Source: Nitrososphaerota archaeon (lineage in GTDB: Archaea > Thermoproteota > Nitrososphaeria > Nitrososphaerales > CADDZS01). From it: DNA of 12,387 bases. This document shows positions 6,812-12,387 of the stretch, one piece after another (positions within the stretch are counted from its first letter, which is position 1; each line of letters starts with the position of its first letter). The position numbers and the translations under genes are program-made. The notes below the pieces were generated by a model that worked only from the letters and a program-made list of their open reading frames with translations, searched no databases and was not told where the DNA came from. The DNA lies in assembly GCA_027886795.1 (NCBI GenBank), contig JAPCJU010000016.1:1-12387 (forward strand), written 5' to 3'.

Positions 6812-7933
6812 CTAAAGAAAGTCAACTAGGCTAGGTTCCTTCTTATCTTTGGTCGGTTTCGCAAGATTTGACACTCGCACTCCAATTCTCCTTACCATCA
6901 AATCGCCATGGCTGGAATTTCCATCAGCGAAAAAGGACTCAAAAAGACTTGAAGCCACATGGACTATTTCAGCTTTCGAGTCCGTTGAATTTTCTATTTT
7001 TCTCGTGCGGGTTTTTGTCTTCAGTTCAGCTGTGATTGCAATTATGCCGATGGACCCGGCAAGCATGTTATATTCAAGCAACTTTTTTGACAAATCCGCA
7101 GCAAGGGGCTCTAGGACGTCTTGAAAATCGAATATGTTAGAATCGCGTTTCAAAGTAACTATCCTGCTAAATTGTTCAACTCCCCTTTCTTGGACAGGGT
7201 TATCGTCAACCCCCATTGCGGCATCCCGCAATTGTGGCCCCAATTTTTCTCCGAAATGTTCGGAGAGAACTCGGATGTCCGCTTGTGCAAGCTGAACAAC
7301 TGTGCCGATCCCGAGCTCGTGGAGTTTTTCCACCGTCTTAGGTCCAATGCCAAATAACTTCCCGATTTCTAGCTTATTCAAAAAGGGCTGAACTTCACCG
7401 GGCACAACAAGAGTCAACCCGTCTGGTTTCTTTGAGTCAGCTGCCATTTTCGACACAAGTTTGTTGGGGCCGATTCCGACAGAACAAGTCAGTTTTTCGC
7501 GCTCAAGAATTTCCGCCCTAATTTTCTTGCCCAATTCATAGGCTCTGGAAAAATCTCCCTCCGTTTCATTTGAAACATCGAGATATGCCTCGTCAATACT
7601 CGATTGCTCAAACGCCGGAGATTTTGACCTCAGAATATCCATAACATTGCTTGAAATGGAATCATAGTAGTCGGTGTCCATCGGCAAGAAAACTGCGTCA
7701 GGATACCTTGCTAGTGTCTTCTTTGCTAGAGCTATTGGCATTCCAGATCTTACGCCTAAACGCCGCGCAACATAGTTTGAAGTGCTGACCGCCCCGCTGA
7801 TTTCAGTTCGTCCTGAGAATACACAGACAACAACGGGCTTTCCCTTGATAGAAGGATTTCGAACCTCCTCGCTCTGGGCGTAGAAATAATCTAGATCCAC
7901 ACAGATTACTACTCGGTTCGATCCGATGCTCAA
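6812..7933 (-). CDS. dinB: Y-family translesion DNA polymerase, Dpo4/DinB type
   Basis: A 373-residue lesion-bypass polymerase. Catalytic motifs are intact: VDLDYFYAQ (metal ligand D13; Y18 at the steric-gate position of Sulfolobus Dpo4 Y12), KGKPVVVCVFSGR, and SSIDEAYLD (D114, E115). A thumb helix-hairpin-helix follows (KLFGIGPKTVEKLHELGI), then a little-finger domain ending in RRIGVRVSNL. The last residues, EPSLVDFL, resemble a PCNA-interacting peptide, as at the Dpo4 C-terminus. Length is close to Dpo4 (352) plus a short N-terminal addition. The start is TTG 7933; an ATG 15 bases upstream is closed by a stop just before it. It lies 92 bases downstream of the MazG-like gene on the same strand and could share its transcript. 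Archaeal strains use this enzyme to copy past abasic sites and oxidised bases. Confidence 0.95.
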   Translation of the reverse strand: MSIGSNRVVICVDLDYFYAQSEEVRNPSIKGKPVVVCVFSGRTEISGAVSTSNYVARRLGVRSGMPIALAKKTLARYPDAVFLPMDTDYYDSISSNVMDILRSKSPAFEQSSIDEAYLDVSNETEGDFSRAYELGKKIRAEILEREKLTCSVGIGPNKLVSKMAADSKKPDGLTLVVPGEVQPFLNKLEIGKLFGIGPKTVEKLHELGIGTVVQLAQADIRVLSEHFGEKLGPQLRDAAMGVDDNPVQERGVEQFSRIVTLKRDSNIFDFQDVLEPLAADLSKKLLEYNMLAGSIGIIAITAELKTKTRTRKIENSTDSKAEIVHVASSLFESFFADGNSSHGDLMVRRIGVRVSNLAKPTKDKKEPSLVDFL

Positions 7934-8025
7934 ACGAGGATCGCCATTCGAGAAATTGTTATCATCGCGATCAGGGATGTCGGTTTCTTTACGTTAGAAC
8001 TAAGTAGAAAGCTAAAATCGACATT

Positions 8026-9126
8026 TCAGTAAGACTTGGACATCGATTCCTTTCTTTTCTCGAGATTGCTTAAAGAGATCTCGAGTATAGCTCTTAGATG
8101 CCTTGCGTCCGTGTAAGACAAAATAGAAATTTTCTCGGAGGAGAAAACTTGCTCGATATATGATTTGAATTCGTTTGTTTTTCCCTTTGAAAAAACCCAC
8201 AAGTTCCCTTTTGACAAGACTGAAAGGCATGCAAGTACTTCGAAGATTTGCCAGTAATCCAACTGCTTGTTGGATTCAGGAAGCTCTGAATCGGATAGCA
8301 CGATGCAGCCCGCATCACTCCTGTTAATCAAATCAAGAGATGTCGAAAGGTCTTTGGTGTTCTGCACAGCTGGCGACGCATTGATCAACGTTTTGTACCC
8401 AAACTTAGCGACGGTATCGAGCAATGCGTATTTTTCTTCATCTCTGACGAGAGTCCCGAATGACACAAACATATTCACCAGAGGATGACAGATATCGGTA
8501 TCGCAGGTAGGCTGAAGGCAGACGGGACAGTGGTCGTCATATTTTCTAAACACAACAACGGCAAGATCAAGCCTCAAAAGCTCTGATATCGAGAGGGTCC
8601 AGGCGAAAATCGCAGAAAGTTTCGACGTTATTTGATCGGGAGATTCTCTTTTCCGATTGAGCATGGCAAGATCGCCTACGTCCTTCATCATGGCAACCAG
8701 GGCACTCATCGGGGTTAATCGAATATTTTCATTTCTGTAAACCCTCGATATCAAGTTCTGCCACTCTCTGAGAGTCCTTGGTTGCGAGAATTCTCCAAGT
8801 GACGGCCCGACGATTTGGTTTTTCGACCCACTGGGTCGAGGAGCGTTTTGTCCTCCGTATTTCTGCCACGTCAGTTCGGAGAGGTCTATGTTGAGTTTGT
8901 AGGCGAGAGAACATATCCAAGAAAATACGTCGGCGAGACCGGGTCCGATCTCTTCACTGTTCTGCAATTCCATGGGATTGACAAGTTCGGCAACTTCTTC
9001 AACGAGCCGCGATATCATGTACTCCGTAGTATGCTTGTCGTGCCTTTTCCCATAAATCCGTCCAAATTTCGTAATCCATTCATCAAGCGATAGATTTTCG
9101 AAATTTTCGCTCTGGTATGCGTCCAA
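8026..9126 (-). CDS. Tandem MazG-like protein with zinc knuckle and TIR/deoxyribosyltransferase-like C-terminal domain
   Basis: A 366-residue multidomain protein. Residues about 12-95 resemble an all-alpha MazG NTP pyrophosphohydrolase domain: RLVEEVAEL carries E43, E44 and E47, and GLADVFSW carries D66. The usual Glu three residues before that Asp is Gly63, though E58/E59 are close. Residues about 118-195 repeat the pattern in decayed form: MMKDVGDL and KLSAIFAW lack most metal ligands. A four-Cys knuckle follows, HCPVCLQPTCDTDIC (C200, C203, C208, C213), like the tail of some MazG proteins. Residues about 217-355 look alpha/beta: MFVSFG, a helix, SDAGCIVLSDS, then DYWQIFEVLA, where W292 and E296 have the W-x3-E spacing of TIR domains; nucleoside deoxyribosyltransferases have a similar E. 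Enzyme activity is untested. The start is TTG 9126, with a stop two codons upstream. Confidence 0.72.
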   Translation of the reverse strand: MDAYQSENFENLSLDEWITKFGRIYGKRHDKHTTEYMISRLVEEVAELVNPMELQNSEEIGPGLADVFSWICSLAYKLNIDLSELTWQKYGGQNAPRPSGSKNQIVGPSLGEFSQPRTLREWQNLISRVYRNENIRLTPMSALVAMMKDVGDLAMLNRKRESPDQITSKLSAIFAWTLSISELLRLDLAVVVFRKYDDHCPVCLQPTCDTDICHPLVNMFVSFGTLVRDEEKYALLDTVAKFGYKTLINASPAVQNTKDLSTSLDLINRSDAGCIVLSDSELPESNKQLDYWQIFEVLACLSVLSKGNLWVFSKGKTNEFKSYIEQVFSSEKISILSYTDARHLRAILEISLSNLEKRKESMSKSY

Positions 9127-9180
9127 AAATGGTCATCGCCGGCGGGCAAGTTTTTTGCGATCAAAGGTAACAAAAGTTCG

Positions 9181-9202
9181 ATAAATTTTACAAATATTTC
9201 GC
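9181..9202 (-). promoter_or_regulatory. AT-rich promoter candidate upstream of the MazG-like gene
   Basis: The minus strand reads CGCGAAATATTTGTAAAATT here, with a purine/A block followed by a TATA-like tract, about 55-75 bases before TTG 9126. It would give a leader of about 40 bases. It suggests the MazG-like gene can be transcribed without the small gene upstream. Confidence 0.4.
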
Positions 9203-9239
9203 GGTTAGAATTATAGAGGTGATTTGATTACCGTGGAAT

Positions 9240-9428
9240 CTAAGGATTTTCGCGTCCGAATTCTTCCTTTCCTTCCTCTTCATCAGCTTCAACGGTTTCT
9301 GCATCTCTGTCTAGGGACTTTGCTTCTGCTTGTTGTCTCCTCTTTAGATTAATATCGGACGAAGATCCTTGTCTGGCTTCTGTTTTGCTCCGATCAGTCT
9401 TTTTTACTTTGTTTGTCATTTGGTACAA
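9240..9428 (-). CDS. Small highly charged hypothetical protein
   Basis: 62 residues from TTG 9428, or 59 from ATG 9419. The first half is basic (KVKKTDRSK, NLKRRQQAEAK) and the end strongly acidic (ETVEADEEEGKEEF), with no hydrophobic core, so it is probably disordered. No family is recognised. Support for expression comes from a TATATAT box on the minus strand (9449-9455) about 24-26 bases before the TTG, the spacing of a leaderless start; ATG 9419 would then have a leader of about 9 bases. It precedes the MazG-like gene by 113 bases on the same strand. The low-complexity sequence leaves real doubt that it is a gene. Confidence 0.5.
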   Translation of the reverse strand: MYQMTNKVKKTDRSKTEARQGSSSDINLKRRQQAEAKSLDRDAETVEADEEEGKEEFGRENP

Positions 9429-9448
9429 TACTTTCTTGCGCTTTCGGG

Positions 9449-9455
9449 TATATAT
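9449..9455 (-). promoter_or_regulatory. TATA box upstream of the small charged protein
   Basis: TATATAT, the clearest TATA-like box in this part of the window, faces left. Initiation about 25 bases downstream falls at 9426-9428, right at the TTG codon of the 62-residue frame. Confidence 0.5.
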
Positions 9456-9857
9456 CCATCGTATTTCTGAGGACTCTCCATAGGCATCAGAAGATTTTTT
9501 TTCAAAAGGTGCAAGGGGGGATCATAACCCTAATTTACAGGTAAAAATGGTCCCAAGCAATCTTAGATGTAACGGTTTCTTGCCTAGAAAATCCGGTCCC
9601 AAATATTGCTATTTGATCCGAAAAGTGGATTGTACCAACGGCTGTACACATGTGTGAAGCGCAAATTTTGTACGTATGTGATATGCTCCGACCTTCCGAT
9701 TCGGGATTCCGCGTTCAGATACTGAGAGAAGTCTTCGAGCGCAAATGATGGCATTCTTTAACAATGGGAACACAACTCGGAGTGAGATATGTTGGTAAGA
9801 AAACTCCCCCTGGGGAGTATCATTCATAACCCATAACACCCACTGAGTTCATCCGTT
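9456..9857. other. Long non-coding stretch without a recognised gene
   Basis: No convincing reading frame, tRNA, rRNA or CRISPR repeat is visible. Minor structure includes an 8-base direct repeat GGTCCCAA (9549-9556 and 9595-9602), a 10-base palindrome ACACATGTGT (9646-9655), and a dyad ACTCCCC-CT-GGGGAGT (9803-9818) about 40 bases before the SDR gene. An unknown small RNA cannot be excluded. Confidence 0.5.
9803..9818. repeat. Inverted repeat upstream of the SDR gene, possible operator
   Basis: ACTCCCC and GGGGAGT are exact 7-base arms around CT. The dyad lies 39 bases before ATG 9858 (72 bases before the alternative ATG 9891), where an operator could sit. Short arms like these occur by chance in a window of this size. 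Confidence 0.25.
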
Positions 9858-10676
9858 ATGAGCAATGAGGAGAGAAAGGGAGCTACGAAGATGTTGTTGA
9901 AGGGAAAGAATGCCATAATTTACGGAGCCGCAGGAGGAGTCGGTAGTGCTGTGGCTAAGGCATTTTCTAGAGAGGGGGCGACCGTCTTTCTCGCTGGACG
10001 CACTTTGAGTTCGCTAGAAAAAGTTGCCTCCGAGATCTCTAGGACTGGTGGAGAAGTCGAAGTTGCGAAAGTGGACGCACTGTCTCCAAAATTGGTAGAG
10101 GAACATCTCCAGAAAGTGGTTGAAAAAGTCGGAAAACTTGACGTATCTTTCAATCTGATTTCGGCAGATGTTGGGATGGGAAACTCCCTGACCCAACTCA
10201 CGGAGGAACAATTCACGAATTTTGCCTTTACAGTGGCAAGGGCTAACTTCGTCACTGCGACAGCGGCTGCGCGGCAAATGGAAAAACAGGGTGGCGGTGT
10301 TATTTTGTGTCTGACAGCAATAAATGCGCGAATACCAAGACCGGACACGGGCGGATTCTCGGTAGCGGGCGCGGCAATCGAAGCCCTTTGCAGGCAGCTA
10401 GCACTCGAAGTGGGGGCCAGAGGCGTCCGAGTCGTTTGCCTACGCACTGGAGGCACGCCGGATAATCCCGTTCTTCAGGAGGTTTTCTCTGAACTAGCTA
10501 AAGTCGGCAGAACTACAAAAGAGGCAATTGAGAAATCATTGGGAGAAGAGACGGCGCTGAGGAGACTCCCACTGCTTACCGAAGTTGCGAACGCTTCGGT
10601 CCTACTGGCGTCTGACTATGCCAGTGCCATAACTGCAACTGCGGTTGATGCGAGCTGCGGCGACATCGTAGACTAG
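9858..10676 (+). CDS. Short-chain dehydrogenase/reductase-fold protein lacking the YxxxK catalytic pair
   Basis: 272 residues with a complete Rossmann SDR fold. The dinucleotide loop is YGAAGGVGSA (G23, G27, G29), followed by LAGRT with R48, which favours NADP(H), VDAL (D73), and FNLISADVG at the NAG position. At the active site the usual Ser is T153 (CLTAINA), and Tyr-x3-Lys is replaced by F167-S-V-A-G171. Classical SDR oxidoreduction therefore looks unlikely. The next segment, GARGVRVVCLRTGG, and the C-terminal CGDIVD fit the fold well, so this is not a decayed gene. From memory, a bacterial SDR subgroup with N-termini like MLLKGKNA also lacks the Tyr/Lys pair, so the gene may be of bacterial origin. 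The better start may be ATG 9891: GGAG lies 8 bases before it, and it gives the usual short N-terminus before the first strand. Confidence 0.85.
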   Translation: MSNEERKGATKMLLKGKNAIIYGAAGGVGSAVAKAFSREGATVFLAGRTLSSLEKVASEISRTGGEVEVAKVDALSPKLVEEHLQKVVEKVGKLDVSFNLISADVGMGNSLTQLTEEQFTNFAFTVARANFVTATAAARQMEKQGGGVILCLTAINARIPRPDTGGFSVAGAAIEALCRQLALEVGARGVRVVCLRTGGTPDNPVLQEVFSELAKVGRTTKEAIEKSLGEETALRRLPLLTEVANASVLLASDYASAITATAVDASCGDIVD

Positions 10677-10817
10677 GATAAATAAAATAATCCCGACTAG
10701 CTTGGCATCAGAGTCCGCTGAATCTGGCAGGAAGGTTGAATTTACCCTCCTAGTATTCGACCAAAAATGAAAGCGCTCGGGTCCGATGAAGTAGGGCAGT
10801 ATTATTTCCTTTGCCCT

Positions 10818-10822
10818 AAAAA
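10818..10822 (-). terminator. T-tract terminator of tRNA-Leu
   Basis: On the minus strand, TTTTT directly follows the discriminator base of the tRNA gene, a typical archaeal termination signal. Confidence 0.5.
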
Positions 10823-10867
10823 TGCGAGGGGTGGGATTCGAACCCACGTACCCCTAAGGGACGGGAT

Positions 10868-10924
10868 CTCTTATGGAGGAGCCGGTCGCAACGTTTGTGC
10901 CCTCGATTAGACAAAAGAGGGGAT
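10868..10924 (-). other. Canonical tRNA-Leu intron (57 bases, position 37/38)
   Basis: Helix CTTA (10927-10930) pairs with TAAG (10870-10873), with a bulge AGA on each strand; cutting AG|A at both sites gives the standard 37/38 junction. The sequence AGATCCC occurs at both ends, so the junction could slide without this structural constraint. A CCCTC/GAGGG hairpin lies within the intron. Confidence 0.85.
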
Positions 10925-10931
10925 CTTAAGT

Positions 10932-10954
10932 ATCGCGCAAGTCCTACTGCTTGC
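10932..10954 (-). other. Non-canonical tRNA-Leu intron (23 bases, position 30/31)
   Basis: Lies inside the 5' strand of the anticodon stem. A textbook bulge-helix-bulge flanks it: helix CGCG (10957-10960) pairs with CGCG (10934-10937), with bulges GGG and ATA. Cutting after the second base of each bulge joins CGGG to A and exactly restores the 5-pair anticodon stem. The intron interior folds as CAAG/CTTG. This would be cut by the archaeal splicing endonuclease; in lineages with a broad-specificity enzyme such sites are common. Confidence 0.85.
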
Positions 10955-11071
10955 CCCGCGCATTTGGCCAGGCTCTGCTACCCTCGCGAGTTTGCATTTT
11001 TTTGAATACTGATCGACTTCAAAAGGAAATCGATATCGCAAGAGATTGAGCCTCATTTTTGAAAGCTGGAG

Positions 11072-11650
11072 TCAGCCAGTCGTCGGGTCAATTTCATTCT
11101 CTCTGCTTTGGAGAATTTTGTCAATCAACAAGACTGTTTTTCTGATATTGCGAAGAGGAACTATAGGATCATATCCAACTACGGGTTGTGTTTTTGAGAA
11201 CTCAGATAGAGGATGTCGATCGGAGTACTTCTTGTTGATGACAAGCAGTTCGACTAGAGCTGCGGTATCAAGTTTCTCAATTTCAGTTTTCCATCCGTGA
11301 TAATATCTTCCTTTGTCATCGACCAGTGTTATCTTTTCATCCCCAGTGCTTTCTTGATTTATCTGGGCCCAGAACTGTTTGGTTTCGACATCGTAACTTA
11401 TCTGCTTTGTATCGATTTTCTTTTGGTAGCTGTCAATTGCGGACTTTACCTGACTGGACGTCAAGCTAAATTCCTTGCCTACTTCTTCAGTACTCATTAT
11501 CTCAGAAAGGTAAAAACAAGCTTCTTCCACATAATCGTCTTCCATAGGGGATAAACGAGACTTGTTGTTGGAGGCCCGTATTAAGTTCACTATATTGGCG
11601 ATGCTGGAGTCTAAAGGTATGGAATTTCCGACTCGTAGAATCAAACACAA
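11072..11650 (-). CDS. Hypothetical protein with a possible helix-turn-helix
   Basis: 192 residues, not recognised. Residues about 15-50 look helical (SIANIVNLIRASNN, DDYVEEACFYLSEI). Residues about 52-74 (MSTEEVGKEFSLTSSQVKSAI) have the turn and hydrophobic spacing of a helix-turn-helix, of the kind seen in cyclin-fold or sigma-like domains. The middle contains an aromatic patch (FWAQIN, GRYYHGW), and the C-terminal 70 residues include a helix AALVELLVINKK and a Pro/Val segment PVVGYDPIVPLRNI. No signal peptide or membrane segment is seen. The start is TTG 11650; a TGA lies five codons upstream in frame and the first ATG is at codon 36. AATTTAGG (about 11680-11687) could be its TATA element. 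The tRNA-Leu gene follows 84 bases downstream on the same strand. A DNA-binding role is a guess. Confidence 0.7.
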   Translation of the reverse strand: MCLILRVGNSIPLDSSIANIVNLIRASNNKSRLSPMEDDYVEEACFYLSEIMSTEEVGKEFSLTSSQVKSAIDSYQKKIDTKQISYDVETKQFWAQINQESTGDEKITLVDDKGRYYHGWKTEIEKLDTAALVELLVINKKYSDRHPLSEFSKTQPVVGYDPIVPLRNIRKTVLLIDKILQSRENEIDPTTG

Positions 11651-11878
11651 ATTCTGCCAATGTCAATAGTAAATGTGCCCTAAATTGGTATGAAATCCGA
11701 GAAAAGTCCAGAACGGAACGAAATTCTCCGATCCTAGAGATCTGGTCATCTAATCGTACTTTGATATTGTATTATGTCAGAAACTCCTTTAGTACCCGAA
11801 AATTGACCATGATTCCTGAGAGTCACGGATTTCTCGGACAGAATCGTGGTAGCTGATAGAAGGTGAGCACCGGCAAAT
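11651..11878. other. Divergent intergenic region between the hypothetical protein and the glycosyltransferase
   Basis: 228 bases with no frame longer than about 15 codons. It must hold the promoters of both flanking genes. TTGATATTGTATTATG (about 11760-11775) is an AT-rich candidate for the rightward gene but would leave a leader of roughly 80 bases. No RNA structure recognised. Confidence 0.4.
11861..11866 (+). promoter_or_regulatory. Ribosome-binding site of the glycosyltransferase gene
   Basis: AGGTGA matches the anti-Shine-Dalgarno complement and ends 12 bases before TTG 11879. Its TGA is also the in-frame stop that closes the reading frame upstream, so it helps fix the start. Confidence 0.45.
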
Positions 11879-12387
11879 TTGAGTAGAATATACTTTTCCG
11901 TTTTCGGATCTGGACTAGGACACGCGGCTCGAATTTCCGAAATATCAGATAGGCTATGGAAGCCGGGGGACGAATATCGCTATTCCAGTTTCGAGGAGGG
12001 ACTGGATTATCTAAGATCTCAGGGAAAATATCCGACAAAAAGTCCAGCTATAGATTTGAAGTGGAATTCGGATGGTGGTTTTTCATCCCAAGATTCATTC
12101 TTGGGATTCCCAAGGGCGATAATCAAGTTCTTCAGACAGCTCGCATTCGAAGCCGATATTCTTACGAGGTTTAATCCAAAGGTTGTCGTTTCGGATTCTA
12201 GACTATCTCCGATTTTTGCTTCGAAGGCGAAATCGATACCTATTATCACGCTCTTGAATCAATTCAAAGTTTTGTTTCCTTCAAGATTCCGAAGAAATCC
12301 GCTCTCAAATTTCTACGAAAGGATCGAGGGCAATGTTTTGGGATTATTCTGGTCGCTAAGCGACGAAGTCTTAATGTCTGATCTCCC
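11879..12387 (+). CDS. MurG/MJ1255-like glycosyltransferase, N-terminal part (runs off the window)
   Basis: An open frame from TTG 11879 to the right edge gives 169 codons with no stop. The N-terminus MSRIYFSVFGSGLGHAAR has the first beta strand and glycine loop of GT-B glycosyltransferases (G10, G12, G14, H15, R18), as in MurG and the archaeal MJ1255 group. Later NPKVVVSDSRLSPIFAS, IPIITLLNQF and LFWSLSDEVLMSD follow the Rossmann pattern of the acceptor-binding N-terminal half. Such enzymes move sugars from nucleotide donors onto lipids or cell-envelope glycans; donor and acceptor are unknown, and the donor-binding half lies outside the window. No ATG or GTG is available upstream, the frame being closed by the TGA at 11864. 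Confidence 0.83.
   Translation, partial: MSRIYFSVFGSGLGHAARISEISDRLWKPGDEYRYSSFEEGLDYLRSQGKYPTKSPAIDLKWNSDGGFSSQDSFLGFPRAIIKFFRQLAFEADILTRFNPKVVVSDSRLSPIFASKAKSIPIITLLNQFKVLFPSRFRRNPLSNFYERIEGNVLGLFWSLSDEVLMSDL

Larger units (their letters stand above)
10823..10987 (-). tRNA. tRNA-Leu(UAA) with two introns
   Basis: The 165-base gene gives an 85-base mature class II tRNA after removal of two introns. The acceptor is GCGAGGG/CCCTCGC with discriminator A. The D arm is GCA/TGC with TGG in the loop. The anticodon arm after splicing is CGGGA-CTTAAGA-TCCCG, with anticodon TAA at 10926-10928. A long variable arm with a CCC-TTA-GGG stem follows, then the T arm GTGGG-TTCGAAT-CCCAC. The 3' CCA is not encoded. 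The long variable arm, A73 and anticodon identify leucine. This is the only tRNA-like element found in the window. Confidence 0.93.

Noticed and set aside
8026..9126. Calling the C-terminal domain a confirmed TIR NADase
   Set aside because: Only the W-x3-E spacing and the general strand pattern match; deoxyribosyltransferase-like folds fit about as well, so it is left as a possibility.
9609..9839. 76-codon minus-strand frame in the intergenic stretch
   Set aside because: No ribosome-binding site or TATA box at a useful distance, no conserved-looking motif, and composition not like the neighbouring genes.
9920..10456. 178-codon open frame on the minus strand
   Set aside because: It lies wholly within the SDR gene, has a Ser/Thr/Pro/Ala-rich composition with no fold signature, and is a shadow of that gene.
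10767..10913. Plus-strand frame beginning MKALGSDEVG and running into the tRNA
   Set aside because: Most of it is the antisense of the tRNA-Leu gene (the IRTHVP-type shadow), so it is not a protein gene.
12087..12105. Inverted repeat CCCAAGA-TTCAT-TCTTGGG
   Set aside because: It lies inside the glycosyltransferase coding frame and is explained by codons; no reason to call a regulatory site.
11956..12174. 72-codon plus-strand frame starting with ATG
   Set aside because: The frame starting at TTG 11879 covers the same bases, has the GSGLGHAAR glycosyltransferase motif and stays open to the edge; the shorter frame has no recognisable features.
1..12387. CRISPR arrays, insertion sequences, integrase or attachment sites
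   Set aside because: No regularly spaced repeats, transposase motifs, terminal inverted repeats or tRNA-end duplications were seen; the tRNA 3' end is not repeated elsewhere in the window.

Overview
The window reads as a chromosomal segment of an archaeon. It carries a group II chaperonin (thermosome) with a C-terminal GGM tail, a Dpo4-like Y-family polymerase with a C-terminal PCNA-binding-like peptide, a stand-alone TRAM protein, an archaeal helix-turn-helix/CBS regulator, a COG1407-like phosphoesterase, and a tRNA-Leu gene with two introns flanked by bulge-helix-bulge structures. Many genes start with TTG. AT-rich TATA-like boxes about 25 bases upstream of some starts suggest leaderless transcripts. 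The protein flavour suggests the TACK group, perhaps Nitrososphaerota or a relative; this is inference from memory of the families, not a search.

Layout, left to right. At 2-79 is the 3' tail of an unidentified gene. A 12-helix MFS transporter (197-1432, +) follows, overlapping by 4 bases a convergent SWIM zinc-finger protein (1429-1800, -). A metallophosphoesterase (1933-2721, +) and an HTH-CBS regulator (2802-3452, +) come next. A strong hairpin (3468-3489) separates the regulator from the convergent thermosome gene (3516-5186, -). The thermosome is divergent, across a very short spacer, from a winged-helix/coiled-coil regulator (5228 or 5270 to 5986, +). Then come a 45-residue zinc ribbon (6105-6242, +) and a TRAM RNA-binding protein (6421-6768, +).

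From 6812 to 9428 three genes lie on the minus strand. In transcription order they are a 59-62 residue charged protein, a 366-residue protein, and the Y-family polymerase. The 366-residue protein joins an apparently active MazG-like domain, a decayed MazG-like domain with a four-Cys knuckle, and a TIR/deoxyribosyltransferase-like C-terminal domain. This multidomain protein next to a translesion polymerase is the most unusual item here and suggests nucleotide-pool control or nucleotide-based defence. That role is inferred, not shown.

The right side has a 429-base non-coding stretch and then an SDR-fold protein lacking the catalytic Tyr and Lys (9858-10676, +). After these come the double-intron tRNA-Leu(UAA) (10823-10987, -), an unidentified 192-residue protein (11072-11650, -), and the start of a MurG/MJ1255-like glycosyltransferase that runs off the right edge (11879 onward, +). 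Most genes look like single-gene transcription units; no operon of clear common function is visible apart from the possible MazG-polymerase pair.
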